NCBI GenBank assembly: GCA_031551725.1
Contig: JAVBNF010000009.1
Span: forward strand, 1-16,497
Source of the DNA: JAVBNF01 sp031551725
GTDB taxonomy: Bacteria; Bacteroidota; Bacteroidia; Bacteroidales; P3
DNA length: 16,497 nucleotides
Reading direction: 5' to 3'
A program made the translations under genes and the position numbers. The notes beneath the pieces were generated by a model. It saw only the letters and a program-made list of their open reading frames with translations, was not told the origin of the DNA and made no database searches. Shown here piece after piece: positions 1 through 6,787 of this stretch (position 1 is the stretch's first letter; each line of letters begins with the position of its first letter).

Positions 1-101
1 TATCTTTGTTCCCGAGTAAAGTGTTTCATATTTTCAAGTCTGGGGAGACCGCAAAGATAAAACTTTTACTCGACTAAGGAGAGTTTTTGCTCTCCTTTTT
101 T
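1..101 (+). ncRNA. Candidate small RNA unit: -7 box, paired ends, terminator
   Basis: Bases 1-8 (TATCTTTG) match the Bacteroidota -7 box TAnnTTTG; any -33 box lies outside the window. The presumed transcript starts near 13-15. CGAGTAAAGT (13-22) can pair with the inverse copy ACTTTTACTCG around 62-72 with one bulge, and GTCT-GGGG-AGAC (38-49) is a small internal hairpin. A terminator follows at 76-101. No reading frame of useful size fits. Bases 52-59 are an exact inverse of the -7 box, so they could instead be a minus-strand promoter or pair with 1-8. Expression is inferred from promoter, stem and terminator only, and I recognise no RNA family. Confidence 0.35.
76..101 (+). terminator. Rho-independent terminator
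   Basis: AAGGAGAG (76-83) and CTCTCCTT (90-97) form a perfect 8-bp stem around a six-base loop, running into a T tract that ends at 101. The T tract lies only on the plus-strand side, so it ends a plus-strand transcript. Confidence 0.7.
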
Positions 102-147
102 ATTTTTACGCATTTTATGCATTTACTAATTGACTTTACAACCTTTG

Positions 148-215
148 TACAACAAATAAACGAGTAAAGCCCACGTATATAAACGTGGGCATCGACTTTA
201 CTCTCCCTGTTGTAC
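148..215. repeat. Nested three-arm inverted repeat
   Basis: Three stems are stacked: GTACAACA (148-155) with TGTTGTAC (208-215), GAGTAAA (162-168) with TTTACTC (197-203), and GCCCACGT (169-176) with ACGTGGGC (183-190). A six-base bulge (191-196) sits on one side. The middle stem uses the same CGAGTAAAG word as the unit at 13-72. A near -7 sequence (AACCTTTG, 140-147) lies just before it. It could be an RNA structure, a transcription boundary or the remains of a mobile repeat; the sequence does not decide. Nothing else is recognisable between 216 and 330. Confidence 0.6.
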
Positions 216-330
216 TTCATTTGAAATTTCCTACGTTTCTAAAAGCAAGGATGTAAGCTAATGCTTAATTTTTATATTTTAAATTTATTTTTCTCTCTTC
301 AATAAAGCTTTTTTTGCAAATATATGAAAT

Positions 331-485
331 TTATTTCAATTTCTTTTTCAATTCTTTCCCTACTTCCGTTAAGCGATATTTTTGGAAACGGCTGTTGGGC
401 TTTTCGGGGATGGTCATTTCAATTAAGCCATGACAGAAAGTTTATATTCTATGCAGTTGGTTTCATGTTTTATGAATTTAATCAC
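331..485 (-). pseudogene. Remnant of an AlbA_2-type ATP-binding protein gene, internally deleted
   Basis: Two fragments of one gene appear to be joined out of frame. From a GTG at 485 the sequence reads about 20 codons including HETNCIEYKLSV, which resembles the extreme N-terminus of AlbA_2 (putative DNA-binding, COG2865-like) proteins, and stops at 423-425. In another frame, from about 441 to the stop at 331-333, it reads GLIEMTIPEKPNSRFQKYRL followed by a Lys-rich end, which resembles the C-terminal winged-helix tail of the same family. The roughly 400 residues between are missing. The GTG is 10 bases after the doc stop, so the intact gene was probably third in that operon. The family assignment rests on remembered motif similarity. 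Confidence 0.6.
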
Positions 486-495
486 AATCAAATTT

Positions 496-930
496 TTACT
501 TATCAATTGCACACAAAATTTTAAATTTCAACTCTTCGCTAAAGTCTTCTTCATTTTCTATAAAGGAATGTATTATTTCAGCCAAAAGATCTTTCGTTAT
601 AAGACCTGCAGCAAGATGATAACTGATATTCTCCATTTCACGAAGAAATCGTTCTATGCAATAGAGATAACCATTCATTGACAAAAACTGCACCGCAAGT
701 GTTATAGACAAACGCTTGTTTCCATCTGAAAAAGCATGATTTCTATTGACAGACCATACAAGATGAATTAATTTATCTTCAAAACAAGGATAATACTCGT
801 CATTCTGAATTAGTTCTAATGCACTGTGGAGATATCCGATATTTAATTCAGACATACTCCCACCGCCGCTATATTCTATTGTTTTTCGGTGAGTCTGTTC
901 AGCTTGCTCTTTGGTGATATAAACACACAT
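496..930 (-). CDS. doc: Doc/Fic-family toxin (death-on-curing type)
   Basis: A 144-residue protein with the Fic core motif HAFSDGNKR at residues 65-73 (H65 catalytic, DGN for phosphate binding, R73), matching HxFx(D/E)GNxR. The preceding segment with GGGSMSEL (22-29) and the short length are typical of Doc-like members. Fic enzymes transfer AMP or another phosphate-containing group to target proteins; phage P1 Doc phosphorylates EF-Tu. P1 Doc has DANKR in its core, whereas this protein keeps the glycine, so the chemistry is open. The start is fixed by TAATG: the upstream stop and this ATG share base 930, implying translational coupling to the DNA-binding partner. I see no (S/T)xxxE(G/N) inhibitory helix inside the protein, so control probably comes from the partner. 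Confidence 0.85.
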   Translation of the reverse strand: MCVYITKEQAEQTHRKTIEYSGGGSMSELNIGYLHSALELIQNDEYYPCFEDKLIHLVWSVNRNHAFSDGNKRLSITLAVQFLSMNGYLYCIERFLREMENISYHLAAGLITKDLLAEIIHSFIENEEDFSEELKFKILCAIDK

Positions 931-1949
931 TAATCGCGTTCTTTTAAACGTTTAAGAGCATCTCTATATTCCTCAAGGCGCTTATCCAACTCCATACTTT
1001 TTTCACCCAAAAATCGTTCAAAATCGTCCTGCGAAACAGATCCAATATATTCTTTCAAATTTTCATGTAAGGCGTCCCTAAATTCCATATCCCGGCTTGC
1101 CATTTTACAGCGTGCCTTTTCTCTCATAGGTTCCCACAATTTTTGATTTTCAAACTCTACAAAAAGAGAATCTGTCTCTTGTGGTGTAAGTTTTCTTCCT
1201 TTACTTTGGACTGTTTTTTTTAGTAAATCTGCAAAACCAACCTCATAACTTGCAATTAAATCAAGCACTTCGCTATACATTGTATGCCGAACATTTTCAC
1301 TTTGTGCCAATTTCAATATTTTACGGTATTCTACGGCATTTTCTTTAAATATACTTTTGTAAATTTTATCAGTATAAACCATATATTTAAAGTTCCCCAT
1401 ATCCACATATTGTTGCAAAGCGTCTGTAAATTCCTTGCGATAATCTTCACCGCGCAATAAATTTCCTATAAATTCTTCGTCCCGTTGATTAATATATTTG
1501 GTACTACCTCCCGTCCGCTTATTAATCGAATCAATCACAACATCAAGGATAACACTGCGCAATTGCTTCGCTTTCTCGCTATCGGAGAGCAACATAGCAA
1601 TATTCAAAAACGCTCGAAAATTAAAAATTCCTAATCGTGTCGTTTTGGTCGCGAAATCAGTTTCGTTACCAGAACCATGTTGAAGCACTAACCTTAAGTC
1701 TAGCAGTCGTTTACCAATAAGCACCTCGTAACCGTTTTTCGAGAGTTCTTTTTCGTTCTTTTCAAGGCAATTATCTATTGTTCGCTCACTTACTTCAAAG
1801 AAATCTGCAATTTGTTTCTTTACAAATTTATATTCGTTTTCAAACAATATACCGGAAATGCCAACTGCTTTTTGTATTTCCTGTATGGCATAAGGATTAT
1901 TGAGTATATTTTGCCGTGTAACGGCTGAATTTATCAGATCTTTTGGCAT
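930..1949 (-). CDS. Predicted DNA-binding protein, partner of Doc/Fic
   Basis: A 339-residue protein. Residues about 42-70 (KKQIADFFEVSERTID region) look like a helix-turn-helix in which the sensor is told to recognise self-type repeats, followed by GYEVLIGKRL (73-82), as in RhuM/ORF6N-like proteins that accompany Fic genes in Bacteroidota. The C-terminal 70 residues are charged and helical, possibly coiled coil. Its stop overlaps the doc start by one base, so it is a good candidate for antitoxin and autoregulator, though it is far longer than the classic Phd antitoxin. It starts 11 bases after the parC stop with no promoter of its own visible in that gap. SIFKEN at 199-204 fits the Fic-inhibitory pattern (S/T)xxxE(G/N), but so short a match could be chance. 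Exact family uncertain. Confidence 0.6.
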   Translation of the reverse strand: MPKDLINSAVTRQNILNNPYAIQEIQKAVGISGILFENEYKFVKKQIADFFEVSERTIDNCLEKNEKELSKNGYEVLIGKRLLDLRLVLQHGSGNETDFATKTTRLGIFNFRAFLNIAMLLSDSEKAKQLRSVILDVVIDSINKRTGGSTKYINQRDEEFIGNLLRGEDYRKEFTDALQQYVDMGNFKYMVYTDKIYKSIFKENAVEYRKILKLAQSENVRHTMYSEVLDLIASYEVGFADLLKKTVQSKGRKLTPQETDSLFVEFENQKLWEPMREKARCKMASRDMEFRDALHENLKEYIGSVSQDDFERFLGEKSMELDKRLEEYRDALKRLKERD

Positions 1950-1960
1950 TTTAATACATT

Positions 1961-4549
1961 TTAAAACAATTCCAATTGTTCTATCGCTCCTTCGGCTTGA
2001 ATACCAAGTTCAGAATCGAGCATTACCTCTTCAATTTCTTCTTCCGGCTCTTCTTCTACAGGCTCATCAAACGGCAGCGGTTCGAGCCATTCGATTGATT
2101 TAATTGCATAGTTGGACAAGCGTTTACCTTTGGCTTTGTAGCCTTTCACGCCGATGAATTCTTCTACATTCACTTCTTCATCTTCAATGTCGCGCTTGTT
2201 TACTTTTTTGTCAAACGATTGTACCAACATCGGACGCCAGTCGGTATTCACGTCTACCAACGAGAGTTTATCGTCGTCTTCGTCCACAATATTCAAGCGT
2301 TTGTCGGTGTCTTCGAGTGTAAAGCGTTTGATATAGCTTTTTTCTACATTTCCATCCCAATAAACCACGGTAATCGGTTTGCTGGGCTTGAATTTCTCGA
2401 TAATCATCAAATCATCATCAAAGTGATTCGATAAATCGTAATTTACAATTTTCGCAAAGCCGGAACGATAAATCGTCAGGATTTTATCATTGCCTTTAAA
2501 TTCGCCCAAATACATGCCGCGTTCTTCGGCGCTGAGGCGTTTTACCGTTTCATCAAACCAAATTTTACGTGCGCTGAGCGTAGAAACGCCGGCACCTTCG
2601 AGTTTGATATTTTTTACTTCGTTACGCGTTAAAATATTTCCAATCGAAGCGCGGCCTTTGATGGCAAGCTCTTTGAAATCGAAATCGAAAGCAAGTTTTT
2701 TCAATTTCGGTTTCGGTTTCAACGTCACGCGTACAACTTCCGCTTCACCGTTGGGATTAACGGTAAAATACAAAATTTTACTTCCGGGTTTTCCTTGCGT
2801 TAAAACATAATCTTTGTCGCGCGTAATACCGCCGACAGAGAAGCGTTTCACGAAGGTGTTGCCCATTTTTCCATCTTGATAAATCAAGTTGTAAACCGTG
2901 CGGTTGTCGTTTTTCTTGAAAACATCAATGTGGATAATGTCTTTTCCGACAAAAACTTTATCGGTAATTTTGGTGACAATAAAACTTCCGTCTGCGCGGA
3001 AAGCAATGATGTCGTCGATATCTGAGCAATCGCAAACAAACTCGTCTTTCTTCAAACTCATTCCGGCAAAACCTTCTTCACGATTAACGTAAAGTTTGGC
3101 ATTTACCGCGGCAACAGCGGTTGCCTGAATGGTTTCAAAACTGCGGATTTCAGTTTTACGGTCGCGGTCTTTGCCGTATTTTTTCTTGATTTGTTGGAAA
3201 TAATTGATGGTGTAGTCCACAATATTTTCTAAATGATTTTGCACTTCGTCCATCTCGGTTTCGAGATTTTGAATGTGATCATCGGCTTTTTTTACGTCGA
3301 ACTTCGATATCTTGCGAACAGGCTTGTCTGTGAGTTTTTCGATATCTTCACGCGTAATCGGGCGTTTCAGTTTTTTCGCAAAAGGTTTAAACGCTTTTTC
3401 GATGTCTTCCAAGTGATTTTCCCATGTTTTAACATCGTTTTCGAGTTCTCGATAAATATGTTTTTCGAAGAAGATTTTCTCCAAAGACGTGTAATGCCAA
3501 TCTTCTTGCAGCTCGTTTAAGCGGATTTGCAATTCTTGTCTTAAAAGATCTAACGTTTTGTCGGCCGAAACTTTTAAAATCTCGGAAACGGGCATAAACA
3601 CGGGCTTTTCATCTGCAATTACGCACGAATTCGGAGAAATGGAAATTTCACAATCGGTAAACGCGTAAAGCGCATCAATGGTCGTATCGGGCGAAACGCC
3701 GGGTTGCAGGTGAATCAAAATTTCCACTTTGTCGGACGTGTTGTCGTCGATGTGTCGGATTTTGATTTTGCCTTTATCATTCGCTTTTAGAATAGATTCG
3801 ATAAGCGAAGAGGTTGTGCAGCTAAACGGAAGTTCATTAATAACAAGCGTTTTCTTGTCGTATTGTGAAATTTTTGCACGAATACGCACTTTTCCGCCAC
3901 GCAAACCGTCGTTATAATTGCTCACATCGGCCATACCGCCGCCCACAAAATCGGGATAAATTTCAAACGATTGTTTTTTAAGATGCCGGATACAAGCATC
4001 AATCAATTCATTGAAATTATGCGGCAGGATCTTGGTTGCCAAACCTACGGCAATCCCTTCCACACCTTGCGCAAGCAACAACGGAAATTTTACCGGAAGC
4101 ACTTGCGGTTCTTTATTTCTTCCATCATAAGAAGGAATCCATGGCGTAGTTTTCGGATTGAAAACAACGTCCAAGGCAAATTTCGACAAACGCGCTTCAA
4201 TGTAACGCGGTGCAGCGGCATTGTCGCCGGTCAAAATATTTCCCCAGTTTCCCTGACAATCGATTAGCAAATCTTTTTGTCCGAGCTGCACCAACGCATC
4301 GCCGATAGAGGCGTCGCCGTGTGGGTGGTACTGCATGGTGTTTCCGACAATGTTGGCCACTTTGTTGTAACGTCCGTCGTCGAGCTGCTTCATCGAGTGC
4401 AAAATCCGGCGTTGAACGGGTTTTAATCCGTCCAAAACTTCCGGCACGGCACGGTCGAGGATAACGTACGACGCGTAATCCAGGTACCAATTCTGGTACA
4501 TTCCCGCCAAGGGAATCGTTTTGTAAACTTCTTTTTCTTGATCGCTCAT
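1961..4549 (-). CDS. parC: DNA topoisomerase IV subunit A
   Basis: An 862-residue type IIA topoisomerase breakage-reunion subunit, which with ParE decatenates replicated chromosomes. Visible landmarks: QRRIL (46-50), YHPHGD (74-79) and AAAPRYIEARL (111-121) with catalytic Tyr116. A tower and coiled-coil region follows, then a C-terminal beta-pinwheel-type DNA-wrapping region from about 500, and an acidic tail ending in LELF. The ATG at 4549 is chosen because it gives the conserved start MSDQEKEV and lies 2 bases after the upstream stop; the longer frame to 4624 would run into the preceding gene. Ala80 occupies the position of the quinolone-contacting Ser83 of E. coli GyrA, while the acidic residue four positions on (Asp84) is kept. 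GyrA is the alternative, but the length and the acidic tail fit Bacteroidota ParC better. parE is not in the window. Confidence 0.9.
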   Translation of the reverse strand: MSDQEKEVYKTIPLAGMYQNWYLDYASYVILDRAVPEVLDGLKPVQRRILHSMKQLDDGRYNKVANIVGNTMQYHPHGDASIGDALVQLGQKDLLIDCQGNWGNILTGDNAAAPRYIEARLSKFALDVVFNPKTTPWIPSYDGRNKEPQVLPVKFPLLLAQGVEGIAVGLATKILPHNFNELIDACIRHLKKQSFEIYPDFVGGGMADVSNYNDGLRGGKVRIRAKISQYDKKTLVINELPFSCTTSSLIESILKANDKGKIKIRHIDDNTSDKVEILIHLQPGVSPDTTIDALYAFTDCEISISPNSCVIADEKPVFMPVSEILKVSADKTLDLLRQELQIRLNELQEDWHYTSLEKIFFEKHIYRELENDVKTWENHLEDIEKAFKPFAKKLKRPITREDIEKLTDKPVRKISKFDVKKADDHIQNLETEMDEVQNHLENIVDYTINYFQQIKKKYGKDRDRKTEIRSFETIQATAVAAVNAKLYVNREEGFAGMSLKKDEFVCDCSDIDDIIAFRADGSFIVTKITDKVFVGKDIIHIDVFKKNDNRTVYNLIYQDGKMGNTFVKRFSVGGITRDKDYVLTQGKPGSKILYFTVNPNGEAEVVRVTLKPKPKLKKLAFDFDFKELAIKGRASIGNILTRNEVKNIKLEGAGVSTLSARKIWFDETVKRLSAEERGMYLGEFKGNDKILTIYRSGFAKIVNYDLSNHFDDDLMIIEKFKPSKPITVVYWDGNVEKSYIKRFTLEDTDKRLNIVDEDDDKLSLVDVNTDWRPMLVQSFDKKVNKRDIEDEEVNVEEFIGVKGYKAKGKRLSNYAIKSIEWLEPLPFDEPVEEEPEEEIEEVMLDSELGIQAEGAIEQLELF

Positions 4550-4551
4550 TT

Positions 4552-6591
4552 TTATTTCCAAAATCTTAATATCAATACTTCTGCCAAAAGGCTTAATAAA
4601 GCCAATAAAATAAACCATTTCCACAAATGCGCACCATCGTTGATGCTTGCAATTTCGGTTTGTACAGATTTTCCGGATGCTTCAATTACAAACGTTTTGG
4701 CTCGTCCGCTTGTTGCACTTTTTAATTCGGAATCGCTGTAAAAAAGCGGTTTCGAATCGGTTCTTTTGTAATTAAACGACACGCCGCCCACTGCATTTCC
4801 ATTGTCAAAAAGCAAATAATTTCCAGCTTTTTGAATTTGATTGTGCGTACGAATGTACGTTGCAGCGCCGTTATATGACAATTCGGGAATCATTTCAAAA
4901 TCGCCGTTTGCACTTTTCAATTTCAATACTTCCGATTTTTTTTCTTGCGAAATACGCACTTCCACCGGATTTGGATTGCCGATGTTTGCAAATAATTCGC
5001 CGGAAGAAAATCCGCTCAGCGCCATGTTATACAGCAAAACCACAAATAACGGTTGTTTCGGCAAATCGCTAAACGTTGCATCAAACGGCATTGCACTTGC
5101 GTAAAACAATCCGGAACCAACATTCATCGACACCAATAAATCGCTTTGATCATTCAATTTTAAAACACTTTCTGTTGCCGTCCGTGCACCTGCACGCAAC
5201 GGAAAATGCTTGAAAACCTTCGGCATTTCTACGTTTTGTGGAACTTTTTCAAACACATTTTTAAATAAAGAATGCTTATATGTAATGTTCGAAACATCCA
5301 CGCGGTGCGTATCCAACGGCGTATAATTCAATTGCGAAAAGCCGTTTAAAAATTGATTATACGTTTTCAAATTCGCTTGCGCGGAAGGCAGTAAAAGCAC
5401 GCCGCCGCCTTGCTGCATGAAGTTTTGCAATTCGCGCGCTAAGCCGGAAGAAATGTTTTTCACTTCATTTAAAATAATCAAGCGATATTTTTTTAACGAA
5501 GAATAATCCAGATTTTGAACAGAACCATTATTCAAAACAAATGCTTCATCATCGTCGAAAAGTTTGGAAACATAAGTATTCGCAACACTTTCGTTGATGG
5601 ACAATACATCTACTTTTTCTTCGGCGTAGAAAGAGAAATAAAGTGCATCATCATACACCATCGGGAAATCCTGAATTTCCACAGAACCCTGTAAAAGTCC
5701 GGCGTTATGCAATGTAAAAGGAAGTACAACGGTTTTATTTTCGTTCGCTTGCAAATCCACATTCGCAACAGCGCGTACTTCGTTGTTAATCGTAAGTTTT
5801 ACGGGCAATGCTTCAATGCTTTGTGCAGAATAATTGGAAATAACCACATTGATTTTTACTTCGCTTCCCACTTGAAACAAAGGCGCATCCATCCACAAAC
5901 TATCGATGCTGATATTTGAAAAATCCTGTGCACGTGTGGGAACAAGCACAAGGTTAATATTCGGATCCATTTTGAATTTACTTAAATCCGAAGCCGATTT
6001 ATTAAAATCTGAAATGATATAAGCAGATTTTGCACTTCCGTGCGAATGGTTGAGTACGTCTTGCTGACGAATAGCCACATCCTGCAACGGACGTGAAGAA
6101 GCGGAAACTTCAATTCGATCGACTTGCTCCAGAAATTCATCGCGGCTTAGCAAACGTTGTTGCGCACCCGAGAAATCATTCGTAAGCAGTTGAAATTGGT
6201 CGGACGGCTTATATGATGCTGCAATTTCGCGAGCTTTGCGTTTGGCATCTTCCAAAAGCGGACCATCTTCCGCCACAGCCTGCATGCCAAAGCCGTTGTT
6301 TACATATATGCTGACTGCATTTGTCCCTTCCTGTACCAAGCGATTTTCCTTGCTGGGAATAAACGGCTGCGCAAAGGCAAATACCAATGCTGCCAATGCC
6401 AGCATCCGGCAAGCCAACACCAACAAATGTTTGACACGCGCATGCTTTTGGTTTTGCATTTGCAAGGATTCCAGAAAGCTCACGTTTGAGAAATACACTT
6501 TCTTGTATTTCCGGAAATGAAACAAGTGGATAATCACCGGAATGCTTAAAACCAGCAGACTAAACAGAAAATATGGATAAACAAAATGCAT
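4552..6591 (-). CDS. BatA-domain (aerotolerance N-terminal) membrane protein
   Basis: A 679-residue inner-membrane protein. The N-terminus has a hydrophobic helix (about 7-24), the sequence HLFHFRKYKKVYFSNVSFL (22-40) typical of the BatA N-terminal domain, and a second helix (about 55-77). A large periplasmic part follows and a final helix lies near 657-675. A von Willebrand A-like fold probably begins near residue 92, but the metal-site segment reads VNNGFGM rather than DxSxS, so metal binding is probably lost. The family is linked by name to aerotolerance operons; its biochemical role is unknown. It starts the minus-strand run: a -7 box lies 24 bases upstream and the stop is 2 bases before the parC ATG. 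Confidence 0.8.
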   Translation of the reverse strand: MHFVYPYFLFSLLVLSIPVIIHLFHFRKYKKVYFSNVSFLESLQMQNQKHARVKHLLVLACRMLALAALVFAFAQPFIPSKENRLVQEGTNAVSIYVNNGFGMQAVAEDGPLLEDAKRKAREIAASYKPSDQFQLLTNDFSGAQQRLLSRDEFLEQVDRIEVSASSRPLQDVAIRQQDVLNHSHGSAKSAYIISDFNKSASDLSKFKMDPNINLVLVPTRAQDFSNISIDSLWMDAPLFQVGSEVKINVVISNYSAQSIEALPVKLTINNEVRAVANVDLQANENKTVVLPFTLHNAGLLQGSVEIQDFPMVYDDALYFSFYAEEKVDVLSINESVANTYVSKLFDDDEAFVLNNGSVQNLDYSSLKKYRLIILNEVKNISSGLARELQNFMQQGGGVLLLPSAQANLKTYNQFLNGFSQLNYTPLDTHRVDVSNITYKHSLFKNVFEKVPQNVEMPKVFKHFPLRAGARTATESVLKLNDQSDLLVSMNVGSGLFYASAMPFDATFSDLPKQPLFVVLLYNMALSGFSSGELFANIGNPNPVEVRISQEKKSEVLKLKSANGDFEMIPELSYNGAATYIRTHNQIQKAGNYLLFDNGNAVGGVSFNYKRTDSKPLFYSDSELKSATSGRAKTFVIEASGKSVQTEIASINDGAHLWKWFILLALLSLLAEVLILRFWK

Positions 6592-6614
6592 TATTTGCCA
6601 TGAAAATTAACTAG

Positions 6615-6622
6615 CAAATATA
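6615..6622 (-). promoter_or_regulatory. -7 promoter box of the BatA-domain gene and parC operon
   Basis: On the minus strand these bases read TATATTTG, a full match to TAnnTTTG, 24 bases upstream of the ATG at 6591. No good -33 box is seen; the expected position falls in the ATTA-rich repeat. Confidence 0.5.
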
Positions 6623-6634
6623 CGAAAATAATTG

Positions 6635-6662
6635 TTAATTATTAATTATTAATTATTAATAA
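6635..6662. repeat. Seven-base tandem repeat, TTAATTA units
   Basis: Three exact TTAATTA units and one variant (TTAATAA) run head to tail. It sits in the spacer between hppA and the BatA-domain gene. Related AT-rich words recur at 9405-9426 and 16303-16360. Confidence 0.7.
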
Positions 6663-6690
6663 CTGATTGTTAGCTATTTATGTTTAATAT

Positions 6691-6775
6691 TACGCGGTGA
6701 CACTGCGTGTATTTTTGCCTGCGGCAAAAGTTAAATCGCAGATTTTTAAAATTGCGCAGATTTACGCGGTAGAGG
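6691..6775. repeat. Degenerate intergenic repeat with CGCAGATTT units
   Basis: AATCGCAGATTT (6734-6745) and ATTGCGCAGATTT (about 6751-6763) are diverged direct repeats. Just before them TTTTGCC-TGC-GGCAAAA (6713-6729) forms a perfect hairpin, and TACGCGG occurs at both edges. There is no T tract next to the hairpin on either strand, so it is a poor terminator and looks more like decayed repeat DNA. Confidence 0.45.
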
Positions 6776-6787
6776 CAAAACAAATAA

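Noticed and set aside
1..215. Retron msr-msd RNA, because of inverted-repeat ends
   Set aside because: No reverse transcriptase gene is nearby and no other retron feature can be identified.
324..524. Plus-strand ORF of 66 codons with a hydrophobic start
   Set aside because: It lies opposite the AlbA_2-type remnant and the doc 3' end; the minus strand carries the family-like motifs and the operon spacing.
4550..4624. Longer ParC with a 25-residue N-terminal extension
   Set aside because: The extension overlaps the 3' end of the BatA-domain gene and is not ParC-like; the ATG at 4549 gives a normal start two bases after the upstream stop.
6713..6729. hppA terminator at the TTTTGCC hairpin
   Set aside because: No T run follows on the minus strand; the hairpin sits in degenerate repeat DNA.
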